Origin: Alphaproteobacteria bacterium
GTDB taxonomy: Bacteria > Pseudomonadota > Alphaproteobacteria > RS24
NCBI GenBank assembly: GCA_022426245.1
Contig: JAKMDW010000007.1
Coordinates: forward strand, 1 to 42,216
Direction of reading: 5' to 3'
Length of the DNA stretch: 42,216 nt
Shown: one piece after another, positions 1 through 9,222 of the stretch
Layout: the number at the start of each line of letters is the position of its first letter
Numbering within the stretch: the stretch's first letter is position 1
The notes under the pieces: model-generated
The model's input: the letters and a program-made list of their open reading frames with translations, nothing else
Told to the model about the DNA's origin: nothing
The model's database searches: none
Translations under genes and position numbers: made by a program

Positions 1-41
1 TTTTGCCATATCTTTTGCCAAAGCGGGTAGCTTGAACGGCA

Positions 42-1379
42 TTAATTTATGCCCAAATCGACTTCCAGCCCCGAAATTGCATTGACGAAATTATTTGGTG
101 CATGGCTCTGCTTGCCGGTCCATTCAATATCCGGGAAACGGTCGAGAATACGCCGATAGGCGGTTTCCAATTGCATATTGGCAATGCGCTGGCCGAGGCA
201 AACATGCGGGCCGGTGCCGAAAGCCAAATGATCTTGAACATTATTACGGTGCATATCCATTTTATCCGGTTCGTGAAACACATCAGGGTCACGATTGGCC
301 GCGCCGTAATACATAATCACTTTTTCACCGGGCAGAATTTGCTGGCCGGAAAACGTAGCCTCAGCCAGAGCTGTGCGGCGCATATACATGACCGGCGACA
401 CCAAGCGCAGCGCTTCAGGCACCATGCTCGGCGTTAAATTCGGGTCGTCCAGCAGCATTTGCTTTTGGTCTTTAAATTGCGACAAAAGCCGCATTGTGCC
501 GGACAGCGAATTGCGCGTCGTATCATTACCGGCAAAAATAATCAGCAGCCATGAGCCATCGAGGTAAGACTGGTCCATCGGTTCGCCATCAACTTTTGTT
601 GTGGCAATGACGGTCAATAAATCATCGCGCGGGTTTTTACGCCGGTCTTGCAAAACCTTTTGTCCGTAATTGAACATTTGGCGAATATTCCAAAGGAATT
701 TCATAATGAAAAACGGGCTGATTTTGGCGTTCGGATTGGACACAATATATTGCGCGTTCTCCAGATAATGCATCCAGCGCACAATTTTGTGCCGGTCTTT
801 TTCATCAATGCCCAGCATTTCGCACAAAGTATACATCGGCAGCCATTCAGAAAAATTGGTCACCATATCAACCTTGCCGTCATTCTTTTTGGCAATCGCT
901 TCCATATTATCCAGCAGACGATCCACCTCGCCTTCAACGCGGCTTTGCAAATGCGCGATATAATCGGGCGTGAAAAAAGGCCGGTGCGCCATGCGCAGCG
1001 GAATATGGAACGGCTGATCCATATTAATCATCGAGTTGAGCGCGGCACCGCTGAGCCGTTTCGGGCCTTGCTGGCGCTCGCTATAGCCCATCAAAATACC
1101 ACCCTTGCCGGACGAAAATGTCTTCGCATCAAGGTCGCATTTTTTCACATCCTCATAACGCGACAGCGACCAGAAACCGGCAACATCTGTCTCCGCAGGT
1201 GGCTGCCACCAAGCCACCGGGGCTTTTTCGCGCAGCGTATGAAAATATGCGTAAGGCTGACCATACTCGGCAAAAGCCATAATATCCATCAGGTCGAAGC
1301 CTGCGGGCGTATCATATTTGATATGTGGCGGACGATAATTATTGTCTTCCGGTTGGATGATTTCTGACAAAGATTGCAT
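42..1379 (-). CDS. Cytochrome P450 monooxygenase
   Basis: A soluble bacterial P450 of 445 residues that would insert one oxygen atom into a hydrophobic substrate using electrons from separate ferredoxin/reductase partners, none of which lie in the window. Visible signatures are the I-helix oxygen-activation motif AGNDTT (about residues 283-288), the K-helix ExxR (E322-R325) and the heme loop FGTGPHVCLG with the axial cysteine at about 394. The GNDTTRN and MRRTA segments resemble CYP153 (alkane/fatty-acid hydroxylase) and CYP125-type (steroid) families, but the substrate cannot be read from sequence. The start at 1379 is chosen because AGGA precedes it with good spacing; a longer reading frame to 1424 would run back through the predicted promoter. 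It appears to be transcribed alone from 1413-1440. Confidence 0.93.
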   Translation of the reverse strand: MQSLSEIIQPEDNNYRPPHIKYDTPAGFDLMDIMAFAEYGQPYAYFHTLREKAPVAWWQPPAETDVAGFWSLSRYEDVKKCDLDAKTFSSGKGGILMGYSERQQGPKRLSGAALNSMINMDQPFHIPLRMAHRPFFTPDYIAHLQSRVEGEVDRLLDNMEAIAKKNDGKVDMVTNFSEWLPMYTLCEMLGIDEKDRHKIVRWMHYLENAQYIVSNPNAKISPFFIMKFLWNIRQMFNYGQKVLQDRRKNPRDDLLTVIATTKVDGEPMDQSYLDGSWLLIIFAGNDTTRNSLSGTMRLLSQFKDQKQMLLDDPNLTPSMVPEALRLVSPVMYMRRTALAEATFSGQQILPGEKVIMYYGAANRDPDVFHEPDKMDMHRNNVQDHLAFGTGPHVCLGQRIANMQLETAYRRILDRFPDIEWTGKQSHAPNNFVNAISGLEVDLGIN

Positions 1380-1395
1380 AACAAATCCTAAAAAA

Positions 1396-1411
1396 ATGAC
1401 GCTTGCGTCAT
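1396..1411. promoter_or_regulatory. Perfect 16-bp palindrome at the P450 transcription start
   Basis: The sequence ATGACGCTTGCGTCAT (plus strand) is a perfect inverted repeat. It lies just downstream of the predicted -10 box of the P450 promoter and overlaps the expected +1 (about 1406). On the P450 strand it is followed by seven T residues and then the AGGA ribosome-binding site. Its position fits a repressor operator. A terminator-like attenuator is less likely because transcription would start inside the repeat. Confidence 0.5.
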
Positions 1412-1412
1412 G

Positions 1413-1440
1413 ATTATAAGCCACGCCAAGCGACGGGCAA
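1413..1440 (-). promoter_or_regulatory. Predicted sigma70-type promoter of the P450 gene
   Basis: Read on the minus strand, TTGCCC (-35) is followed after 16 bases by TATAAT, a perfect -10 consensus. The expected start is about 27 bases upstream of the chosen P450 ATG. Confidence 0.6.
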
Positions 1441-1490
1441 GTCTTTAGCGATGGTCAGCCTTTGACGATCGGGCCGATTGAGACATTAAC

Positions 1491-1518
1491 GACCCAATAT
1501 TTAAGACCCAATATTAAA
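1491..1518. repeat. 14-bp tandem duplication at the 3' end of the small membrane-protein gene
   Basis: Two adjacent 14-base units, GACCCAATATTTAA and GACCCAATATTAAA, differ at one position. The second unit contains the stop codon of the minus-strand gene at 1514-1879, so the duplication copied the end of that gene. Confidence 0.7.
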
Positions 1519-1879
1519 GCGCCAAAAGAGCCAAGCCGCCCGTCGCCCCCATTAAATAAGCACCGGGCAGTCGAATAAGCAATTTATGACCGGCAAAACC
1601 CAGCCCGATAAACACCGCCGCACCCAGAAGGTTCATCGCCGCCACCGGATAGGCCATTTGCGCCGCAGCGGGGTTATAAGCGACATGAGCCAGCGTCACT
1701 CCAGAGACCAGCAGTAAAACGGTGAACATATCCCATGACACTGTGCTCAAACTCACAGTGGTCTCCGGCAAATCCCCTTTACGGATTTCACCGAGATACA
1801 TCCGTCGGCCATAAATGCCGTGAAACACCGCTCCCAAAAAAGCAATGGCTGCTGCTGCCATTAAATACCAAAAAGACAT
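1514..1879 (-). CDS. Small integral membrane protein of unknown function
   Basis: A 121-residue hydrophobic protein that I do not recognise. Four membrane-spanning stretches can be seen at about residues 5-22, 50-66, 76-96 and 103-121, with one basic/acidic loop (RRMYLGEIRKGDLPE, about residues 25-39) between the first two. The start is supported by a strong purine-rich ribosome-binding site (AGGAGAAGG) immediately upstream. It sits between the P450 gene and tRNA-Ser on the same strand, and the region 1880-2083 upstream holds no further gene that I can support. No catalytic motif is visible. Small inner-membrane scaffold or transporter-like roles are possible but unsupported. Confidence 0.7.
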   Translation of the reverse strand: MSFWYLMAAAAIAFLGAVFHGIYGRRMYLGEIRKGDLPETTVSLSTVSWDMFTVLLLVSGVTLAHVAYNPAAAQMAYPVAAMNLLGAAVFIGLGFAGHKLLIRLPGAYLMGATGGLALLAL

Positions 1880-2083
1880 TACCTTCTCCTCTTGTTATAT
1901 GACGTCGGATCACATGACGGTGGGCGACACAAATCGTGACACAGCCCTCTTTTCGACGCAAGGGCACGGCAAAGACGGTGCTGAAAAGACGGCGCTTTCG
2001 CCCGGGGCGCAGAGAAGTGATTTTATACGGCAAACGGTCAACGCTGCGTTGAAGCTTGTTATCGGCGCACCGGTTGAAAAAAA

Positions 2084-2173
2084 TGGCGGAGAGAGAGGGA
2101 TTCGAACCCTCGGTACGCTTGCGCGCACAACGGTTTTCGAGACCGCCCCGTTCAACCACTCCGGCACCTCTCC
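2084..2173 (-). tRNA. tRNA-Ser (anticodon CGA)
   Basis: A 90-base class II tRNA on the minus strand, reading UCG codons. The 5' acceptor arm GGAGAGG pairs with the 3' arm before the discriminator G and an encoded CCA (TGG at 2084-2086 on the plus strand). The anticodon loop is CTCGAAA with the anticodon at 2137-2139, and the stem pairs GCGGT with ACCGT. A long variable arm typical of serine tRNA follows, then a T arm with GGTTCGAATCC. Seven T residues follow directly downstream. Confidence 0.95.
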
Positions 2174-2184
2174 TCGCCTTCAGC

Positions 2185-2212
2185 TTTATAAATTGCCGGT
2201 CAGGCGTTGCAA
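2185..2212 (-). promoter_or_regulatory. Predicted promoter of tRNA-Ser
   Basis: On the minus strand, TTGCAA and TATAAA are separated by 16 bases. The -10 box lies 12 bases before the mature tRNA 5' end, which suits a short leader. Confidence 0.55.
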
Positions 2213-2270
2213 GCAAAACTATGCGCGGCTAGGCTTTCCCGATTATGCACCTTTTACGCGGGAGACAGGC

Positions 2271-3158
2271 ATGCAGGATTTTACCGATAAGGTCGCGGTG
2301 ATTAGCGGCGGTGTGAACGGCATTGGTTTCGACATTGCCAAAGCACTGGCGGGCGAAAAATGCCATGTCGTCATCGCTGACCTCGACCAAGAGGCCTGCG
2401 ACGCGGCGGCGGCGGAAATCTCGGCACAAGGGGTGAGCGCCATTGGCCATAAATGCGATGTGACCCAAGAGGCAGACATTGCCGCCTTAGCCGATGCGGC
2501 CTGGGACAAATTCGGCCATGTCGATCTCCTGTTCAATAATGCCGGTGTCGGCGCCGGCCTGGTCTCGTCCACCAAAATGGCTGACGCAGATTTGCGCTGG
2601 ATTTTTGAAGTCAATTTTTTTGGCAATTGGAATATGTGCATGGAATTTTTGCGCCGCTTCAAAGAACAAAACAGTGAAGCGCATATTTGCAATACCGCCT
2701 CTGAAAACTCTATCGGTTGGCCAATGCCCCGCATGGCCGGTTATAATGCGTCCAAAGCCGCCGTGCTCGGTTATACTGGCATGCTGCGCATGGAATTGCC
2801 CGACCATATTAGCGTATCGCTGCTCTGCCCCGGCTGGACCCAAACCGATATTGGCAATTCGGGCACAAGGCGGCAGGAAAAATTTGGCGGCCCGAAACCG
2901 GCGCGCCCGAGTTTTCCTATGGATGGTGATTTTTTTCCGTATGAGGTTGAGACGGTCGGTGCGCATACATTGGCCGAAATCAAAAACGGCTCGTTTTATA
3001 TTTTCCCACATTATGCGGCGCGCCATTTGGCCGAGGAGCGCAATGATGAGATTATCGCCGCCTTTGATGCCCAGACCGGCCCGTCGCCGGATTGGCAAAA
3101 ACACGATACGCGCAGTTTTTTCGAGGCCATGCAGGCGGCTCGAAACAATAAGGAGTAA
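2271..3158 (+). CDS. Short-chain dehydrogenase/reductase (SDR) family oxidoreductase
   Basis: A 295-residue NAD(P)-dependent oxidoreductase acting on an unidentified alcohol or carbonyl substrate. The Rossmann dinucleotide motif GGVNGIG is at residues 13-19, the structural NNAG at 89-92, and the catalytic set N115, S144, Y158 and K162 (YNASK) is complete. An acidic residue after strand 2 (ADLD) suggests NAD preference. The ATG at 2271 follows GGAGACAGGC. The open frame extends upstream through the antisense tRNA, but that part is not coding. The next gene starts five bases after this stop, so the two are probably cotranscribed and may act in one pathway. Confidence 0.9.
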   Translation: MQDFTDKVAVISGGVNGIGFDIAKALAGEKCHVVIADLDQEACDAAAAEISAQGVSAIGHKCDVTQEADIAALADAAWDKFGHVDLLFNNAGVGAGLVSSTKMADADLRWIFEVNFFGNWNMCMEFLRRFKEQNSEAHICNTASENSIGWPMPRMAGYNASKAAVLGYTGMLRMELPDHISVSLLCPGWTQTDIGNSGTRRQEKFGGPKPARPSFPMDGDFFPYEVETVGAHTLAEIKNGSFYIFPHYAARHLAEERNDEIIAAFDAQTGPSPDWQKHDTRSFFEAMQAARNNKE

Positions 3159-3163
3159 AGCCG

Positions 3164-4153
3164 ATGAAGGCCTTACGGGTTAATGAATTGCTGGCCGATT
3201 TGGCCGGTGTCGCTTTAGAAGAGGTGGCGACACCAAAACCCGGGCCGGGCGAGGTATTGATTAAAATCCGTGCCGCCAGTTTGGGCTTTCCCGATTTCCT
3301 GATGACGCATGGCGGCTACCAGCTTAAGCCGCCCGTGCCGTTTTCACCGGGCATGGAAGGCGCCGGCGAGATTGCCGAATTAGGCGCCAATGTCGCGCGC
3401 TGGCAAATTGGTGACAGGGTGATTTGCGGCGGCCTCGGCACTTTTGCCGACTATATGATTATGTCGGCTGACCGCTTGCGGGAGATCCCCGACAATCTCG
3501 ATTTCGCCGCTGCGGCGGCAACCGGCTCGGCCTACCTCACCGCCTATGTCGGGCTGGTGCGGCGCGGGTTGCTGCAAAAAGATGAATGGCTGCTGGTGCA
3601 TGGGGCGGCAGGCGGTGTCGGACTGGCGGCGGTAGATTTGGGCAAACATTTGGGGGCCAAAATTATCGCCACGGCCTCGTCTGACGCGAAACTTAAAACC
3701 ATTGATGCGGCGTTCAGCCCCGAGGCCGTGTTAAATGTAAATGACGGCTTTCGCGAACAGGTGAAGGAACTGACCGGCGGCGGCGCAGATGTGATTTACG
3801 ACCCCGTTGGCGGCGATGTGTTTGATGAAAGCGTGCGCTGCATTGGTTGGGATGGACGCCTATTGGTTATCGGCTTTGCTGCCGGCCGCATTCCGCAAAT
3901 TGGCGTCAATATGCCTTTGATTAAGGGCTTTTCAGTGGTCGGCGTGCGCGCCGGAGAATATGGCCGCCGCAACCCGGAAAAAGGGGCGGAAAATCAAGAC
4001 GCGATTTGGCAGTTGGCGGCAGAGGGCAAAATTACCCCGCATGTGCATGCCAAAATACCACTGGCCGATTGGCGCGACGGTTTTGCCATGATGGCCAAAC
4101 GCGAAATTGTCGGGCGGGTTATTTTTACGCCACATGACGAACCTAATGACTGA
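3164..4153 (+). CDS. Zinc-independent MDR-type NADPH:quinone oxidoreductase-like protein
   Basis: A 329-residue medium-chain dehydrogenase/reductase of the quinone oxidoreductase branch. An N-terminal GroES-like domain (about 1-115) is followed by a Rossmann domain with AAGGVG at residues 148-153 for the NADP pyrophosphate. The cysteine-rich structural zinc lobe of alcohol dehydrogenases is absent, and the GFPDFL segment replaces the catalytic zinc ligands. It would reduce quinones or other activated carbonyls with NADPH; the true substrate is unknown. Its ribosome-binding site AAGGAG overlaps the end of the SDR gene, indicating a two-gene operon. Confidence 0.9.
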   Translation: MKALRVNELLADLAGVALEEVATPKPGPGEVLIKIRAASLGFPDFLMTHGGYQLKPPVPFSPGMEGAGEIAELGANVARWQIGDRVICGGLGTFADYMIMSADRLREIPDNLDFAAAAATGSAYLTAYVGLVRRGLLQKDEWLLVHGAAGGVGLAAVDLGKHLGAKIIATASSDAKLKTIDAAFSPEAVLNVNDGFREQVKELTGGGADVIYDPVGGDVFDESVRCIGWDGRLLVIGFAAGRIPQIGVNMPLIKGFSVVGVRAGEYGRRNPEKGAENQDAIWQLAAEGKITPHVHAKIPLADWRDGFAMMAKREIVGRVIFTPHDEPND

Positions 4154-4158
4154 CCGGG

Positions 4159-4203
4159 TGACCCATCAGGCAATGAGTTAGGCAATGGGTCAGGCAATAT
4201 CAG
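4159..4203. repeat. Three 12-bp tandem repeats with a nested inverted repeat between convergent genes
   Basis: The unit AGGCAATGAGTT recurs at 4168, 4180 and 4192 with divergence at the 3' side of each copy. The last copy runs into the cysC stop codon region. TGACCCAT at 4159-4166 and ATGGGTCA at 4185-4192 can pair around most of the repeat, so a hairpin may form between the convergent ends of the MDR gene and cysNC. There is no long T tract on the plus strand, so termination there is uncertain. Confidence 0.55.
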
Positions 4204-6122
4204 TTTTTATCGAGATAGGCGATGATGGCGTCGGCCGCTTCATCGGCGCTGAGTTTGGTCGTATTGACGATAATCTCCGGCGTCTCGGGCGGCTCATACG
4301 GACTATCAATGCCGGTAAAGTTTTTCAGCTCACCCGACCTGGCTTTTTTATAAAGCCCTTTGACATCTCGGCGCTCGGCAATATCCAGCGGCGTATCGAC
4401 ATGCACTTCAATAAAATCGCCCTCGGGCACCAATGCGCGCACCATATCGCGCTCGGCACGGAACGGTGAGATAAAGGCCGTCAACACAATCAGACCGGCA
4501 TCGGTCATCAGCTTGGCGACCTCGCCTATACGGCGGATATTTTCAATACGGTCAGCATCGGTAAAGCCCAAATCCTTATTCAGGCCATGACGCACATTAT
4601 CGCCATCAAGCAGGAATGTGTGCTTGCCATTGGCGTGTAGTTTTTTCTCCAGCGCATTGGCAATGGTGGATTTTCCCGAACCGGAAAGACCGGTGAACCA
4701 AAGAATTTTGGGACGCTGGCCCTTCAATGCGGCATGCGCGGCGCGGTCAACATCGACCGCTTGCCAGTGAATATTATGGGCGCGGCGCAAGGAGAAATGC
4801 AGCATGCCCGCGGCCACTGTGGCATTGCTGATTTTATCAATCAGCACGAAGCTGCCGAGCTTTTGGCTGTCGGCAAATGGTGCAAACACCACCGGCCGGT
4901 CGGTCGCCAATTCAACGACGCCGATTTCATTGAGACCCAGACTGGCCGCGGCCAGATGCTCCATATTATTGACATTGACGGCATATTTCGGTGCCTGAAT
5001 GCGCGCCGATACGGCCTGTGTGCCAAGACGCAACTCATAGGCGCGACCGGGCAACATCTCGGTCTCATCCATCCAGACCAGACTGGCTTCAAACCGGTCG
5101 GCTGCCAGGGGCGGGTTATCGGCGGCGGCAATCACATCGCCGCGCGAGCAATCAACCTCATCGGTCAGGGTGAGGGTTACCGATTGACCGGCAACGGCCT
5201 CGGGCAAATCGCATTGGCTGGCGTCAGACGCCATGGTCACAATAGAGGCAATGGCGCTGGTTTTGCCCGATGGGACAAGGCGCACTTGATCGCCGGGCTT
5301 TACCGTGCCGCTGGCAAGGCGACCGGAAAAGCCGCGAAAATCCAAATTTGGCCGGTTGACCCATTGCACCGGCATGGTGAAGGGGGCTTGTTGGGCCGCG
5401 TCTTCAGCCAGTTCCACCGTCTCCAAATGGGGCAGCAAAGCGGGGCCGTGATACCAGGGCGTATGGTCGCTTTTATCGGTGATGTTATCGCCCGCCAAAC
5501 CCGAAATCGGGATGGCCAAAGGTGGGGTCATCTTAAGCGTTGCGGCGAAATGATTGAAATCAACCACAATCTCCTCAAAGCGCGCTTGGTCAAAATCGAC
5601 CAAATCCATTTTATTGACGGCCAGCACAATATGCTTAATGCCCAGTAAATGAACCAGATAAGCATGGCGGCGGGTTTGGGTTAAAATGCCCTGGCGCGCA
5701 TCAACCAGCAATACGGCAAGGTCAGCGGTTGACGCACCGGTCACCATATTGCGGGTATATTGCTCATGCCCCGGCGTGTCAGCGACAATGAATTTGCGTT
5801 TTTCAGTGGCAAAAAACCGATAGGCGACATCAATGGTAATGCCCTGCTCGCGCTCGGCCGCAAGCCCGTCAACCAACAGTGCGAAATCAATCGCCTCGCC
5901 CTGCGTGCCGGATTTTTTAGAGGCTGCCTCCAGCGCGCTCAGCTGGTCGTCAAAAATCATTTTGCTGTCGTATAATAAGCGCCCGATAAGCGTTGACTTA
6001 CCGTCATCGACACTGCCGCAAGTGATGAAACGCAGCATGGTCTTTTCTTCATGCGCCGCCAAATAGGCTTCAATGTCTTGGCCAATAAGCGCTTCGGCCT
6101 GATAGCTTTTATCATCGGCCAT
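4200..6122 (-). CDS. cysNC: Bifunctional sulfate adenylyltransferase subunit 1 / adenylylsulfate kinase (CysNC)
   Basis: A 640-residue fusion for cytoplasmic sulfate activation. The N-terminal part is the GTPase subunit of ATP sulfurylase, with GSVDDGKS (residues 36-43), switch motif DTPGHEQ (115-121), an NKMD guanine-specificity motif and EF-Tu-like beta-barrel domains. The C-terminal part, from about residue 465, is APS kinase with P-loop GLSGSGKST (478-486), the LDGDN loop and [10 protein letters not shown]. Together with CysD it makes APS and then PAPS for sulfate reduction or sulfation. Its ATG overlaps the cysD stop by one base (TAATG), so translation is coupled. Length and domain order match known CysN/CysC fusions. 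Confidence 0.97.
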   Translation of the reverse strand: MADDKSYQAEALIGQDIEAYLAAHEEKTMLRFITCGSVDDGKSTLIGRLLYDSKMIFDDQLSALEAASKKSGTQGEAIDFALLVDGLAAEREQGITIDVAYRFFATEKRKFIVADTPGHEQYTRNMVTGASTADLAVLLVDARQGILTQTRRHAYLVHLLGIKHIVLAVNKMDLVDFDQARFEEIVVDFNHFAATLKMTPPLAIPISGLAGDNITDKSDHTPWYHGPALLPHLETVELAEDAAQQAPFTMPVQWVNRPNLDFRGFSGRLASGTVKPGDQVRLVPSGKTSAIASIVTMASDASQCDLPEAVAGQSVTLTLTDEVDCSRGDVIAAADNPPLAADRFEASLVWMDETEMLPGRAYELRLGTQAVSARIQAPKYAVNVNNMEHLAAASLGLNEIGVVELATDRPVVFAPFADSQKLGSFVLIDKISNATVAAGMLHFSLRRAHNIHWQAVDVDRAAHAALKGQRPKILWFTGLSGSGKSTIANALEKKLHANGKHTFLLDGDNVRHGLNKDLGFTDADRIENIRRIGEVAKLMTDAGLIVLTAFISPFRAERDMVRALVPEGDFIEVHVDTPLDIAERRDVKGLYKKARSGELKNFTGIDSPYEPPETPEIIVNTTKLSADEAADAIIAYLDKN

Positions 6123-7021
6123 TAGAAATAACCCTGCTGTTTTTTCTTTTCCATCGATGCGCTGGCATCATGGTCAATGGCGCGGCCCTGCCGCTCAGAG
6201 GTCGTGGTCAGCAGCATTTCTTGAATAACGTCGTTTAAGGTGGCTGCGTCGCTTTCCACTGCGCCGGTTAACGGATAGCAGCCCAAAGTGCGAAACCGCA
6301 CCGAGCGCAGAACAGGCTCTTCGCCGTCTTTGAGCGGAAAGCGCTCATCATCTACCATCAGCAACAACCCATCGCGCTCGACCGTTGGTCGTTTGGCGGC
6401 AAAATAAAGCGGCACAATCTCGATATTCTCAAGCCGGATATATTGCCAAATATCAAGCTCGGTCCAGTTCGACATGGGGAAAACGCGGATGCTTTCGCCC
6501 GGCGCCTTGCGCGCATTATAAAGCGACCATAATTCAGGCCGTTGGCTTTTCGGGTCCCATTGATGATTTTCGCTGCGAAATGAGAACACCCGCTCCTTTG
6601 CCCGCGATTTTTCTTCATCGCGCCGCGCCCCGCCAAACGCCGCGTCAAAGCCATATTTATCCAGCGCTTGCTTCAGTCCTTCGGTCTTCCACATATCCGT
6701 ATGCAAAGGCCCGTGATCAAACGGATTAATGCCCTGCGCCTCGGCCTCTGGGTTTTTATAGACAATCAGCTCCATACCGGCATCTTTGGCGGCTTTTTCG
6801 CGCAATTTATACATTTCTTGGAATTTCCAAGTCGTATCAACATGCAGCAGCGGAAACGGCGGCGGTGAGGGAAAAAACGCCTTTTTAGCAACATGCAGCA
6901 TGGCCGCGCTATCTTTACCGACAGAATAGAGCATGACCGGATTTTCGGCTTGCGCGACCACCTCGCGCATAATCTCAATGCTTTCGGCTTCTAATTGCTG
7001 TAAATGGGTCAGGCTGGGCAT
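6122..7021 (-). CDS. cysD: Sulfate adenylyltransferase subunit 2 (CysD)
   Basis: A 299-residue PP-loop ATP pyrophosphatase that adenylates sulfate in complex with the CysN GTPase. The pyrophosphate loop SVGKDS is at residues 33-38, and the family segments [17 protein letters not shown] and [13 protein letters not shown] are present. The length is usual for the family. It is the first gene of a two-gene operon with cysNC. Only a weak ribosome-binding site precedes the ATG. A candidate promoter lies in the AT-rich gap shared with the divergent rplU operon. Confidence 0.96.
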   Translation of the reverse strand: MPSLTHLQQLEAESIEIMREVVAQAENPVMLYSVGKDSAAMLHVAKKAFFPSPPPFPLLHVDTTWKFQEMYKLREKAAKDAGMELIVYKNPEAEAQGINPFDHGPLHTDMWKTEGLKQALDKYGFDAAFGGARRDEEKSRAKERVFSFRSENHQWDPKSQRPELWSLYNARKAPGESIRVFPMSNWTELDIWQYIRLENIEIVPLYFAAKRPTVERDGLLLMVDDERFPLKDGEEPVLRSVRFRTLGCYPLTGAVESDAATLNDVIQEMLLTTTSERQGRAIDHDASASMEKKKQQGYF

Positions 7022-7088
7022 GATTTTCTAAGGCCTTGTATCAAAAACTGCCTTTCTCTAGCGTATAATTAACAACATTTCAATGGTA

Positions 7089-7117
7089 TTTATATTTATT
7101 TACATATTATTTTGTAA
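7089..7117 (-). promoter_or_regulatory. Candidate promoter of the cysD-cysNC operon
   Basis: On the minus strand TTACAA is followed after 17 bases by TATAAA, within a strongly AT-rich stretch about 70 bases upstream of the cysD start. AT-richness makes chance matches more likely, so this is tentative. No riboswitch fold was recognised in the leader. Confidence 0.35.
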
Positions 7118-7190
7118 TAATAAGCCCAAAGCCTGTTCCGGTAAAGGCAAAGCGGGGGCCATCATTGTTTTTAAGTCTGATTTTTGTGAC

Positions 7191-7218
7191 TTGACTTGAG
7201 CGGTTGCTTGCGTATATT
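7191..7218 (+). promoter_or_regulatory. Predicted promoter of rplU-rpmA
   Basis: TTGACT (7191-7196) and TATATT (7213-7218) are 16 bases apart, a near-consensus sigma70-type promoter about 70 bases upstream of rplU. It is probably the main promoter for the start of the plus-strand cluster. Confidence 0.65.
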
Positions 7219-7289
7219 CGCCGCTTGATTGCCGCTTTGGGCTCCGTTTGGGGTGCGCGGCATAAATATTTACGAAGGTGGACAAACCG

Positions 7290-7664
7290 ATGTACGCAGT
7301 TATTCGCACCGGCGGCAAACAGTATCGTGTTTCAAAAGACGATATTATCGCCATTGAAAAGCTTGACGGCAAAGCCGGTGATAAAGTGAAATTTGACGAG
7401 GTTCTAATGCTGGGCGAAGCCGGCAAAGAGCCGAAAATCGGTGAACCTATGGTTGCCGGCGCCAGTGTGACAGCCGAAGTGCTAGAGCAGGCCCGCGCCG
7501 ATAAAATCAGCGTCATCAAGTTTAAGCGTCGCAAGAACTACCACCGTAATAAAGGGCATCGCCAGCATGAAACCGTGCTGAAGATTACCGATATTTCGGC
7601 TAAGGCCGCTGCCAAAAAGGCTGCGCCCAAAGCTGAAACAGCAGACGACGCTGCAGAGGAGTAA
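7290..7664 (+). CDS. rplU: 50S ribosomal protein L21
   Basis: A 124-residue ribosomal protein of the large subunit that binds 23S rRNA. It begins MYAVIRTGGKQYRV, the L21 hallmark, and contains the basic segment FKRRKNYHRNKGHRQ. A lysine/alanine/acidic tail of about 25 residues extends beyond the bacterial core, as is common in alphaproteobacteria. The ATG at 7290 is preferred over an upstream GTG at 7278 because AAGGTGG lies eight bases before it and the family starts here. It leads rpmA by five bases. Confidence 0.97.
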   Translation: MYAVIRTGGKQYRVSKDDIIAIEKLDGKAGDKVKFDEVLMLGEAGKEPKIGEPMVAGASVTAEVLEQARADKISVIKFKRRKNYHRNKGHRQHETVLKITDISAKAAAKKAAPKAETADDAAEE

Positions 7665-7669
7665 GATAA

Positions 7670-7939
7670 ATGGCTCATAAAAAGGCAGGCGGTTCATCCC
7701 GTAACGGTCGCGATAGTGCCGGTCGTCGTCTTGGTGTCAAAAAATTTGGCGGCGAGCACGTTATTCCGGGCAATATTATCATTCGCCAGCGCGGCACCAA
7801 ATGGCACCCGGGCGATAATGTCGGCATTGGCAAAGACCATACGATTTTCGCCGTTATTGAAGGCAATGTGCAATTCTCGCAAAGCCGCGGCGGACGCACA
7901 GTGGTCTCGGTTGCCCCATTGGCCGAAGCGGCAGAATAA
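7670..7939 (+). CDS. rpmA: 50S ribosomal protein L27
   Basis: An 89-residue large-subunit protein whose N-terminal tail reaches the peptidyl transferase centre. It starts [20 protein letters not shown] and carries the conserved [12 protein letters not shown] segment. A GAGGAG ribosome-binding site overlaps the end of rplU. A strong intrinsic terminator follows within about 50 bases, so rplU-rpmA may form a separate transcript from the obg genes downstream. Confidence 0.98.
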   Translation: MAHKKAGGSSRNGRDSAGRRLGVKKFGGEHVIPGNIIIRQRGTKWHPGDNVGIGKDHTIFAVIEGNVQFSQSRGGRTVVSVAPLAEAAE

Positions 7940-7990
7940 CGGGCACATGCATGTTAAGATGATTGCCCGAGACGGGCGGTCATTTGAAAT

Positions 7991-8024
7991 AAGGGAGATG
8001 ACCGGAACGTCATCTCCTTTTTTT
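7991..8024 (+). terminator. Rho-independent terminator after rpmA
   Basis: GGAGATGAC (7994-8002) pairs perfectly with GTCATCTCC (8009-8017) around a six-base loop and is followed by seven T residues. A-T and G-T pairs can extend the stem to 12 bp. Confidence 0.85.
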
Positions 8025-8081
8025 GTTTTGAGGTCTTTTTGTTTTGCGGCAAATGCCGCTAATTTAAAGCCAGAGGATTAG

Positions 8082-9221
<1,140 letters not shown>

Positions 9222-9222
9222 G

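Noticed and set aside
1-9. Possible start of another minus-strand gene (ATGGCAAAA)
   Set aside because: Only three codons are in the window and no convincing ribosome-binding site precedes them, so it cannot be supported.
1845-2270. N-terminal extension of the SDR open frame
   Set aside because: It runs antisense through tRNA-Ser, shows no family similarity, and the SDR fold begins at 2271 behind a proper ribosome-binding site.
4734-5648. Long plus-strand open frame of 304 codons
   Set aside because: It is antisense to cysNC, which is certain, and encodes no recognisable domain.
7022-7289. A riboswitch upstream of cysD
   Set aside because: The leader is short and AT-rich, and I could not draw a conserved SAM-type or other riboswitch fold from it.
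7716-8081. Open frame overlapping rpmA and its terminator
   Set aside because: It lies in another frame over a certain L27 gene, passes through the terminator stem and has no family features.
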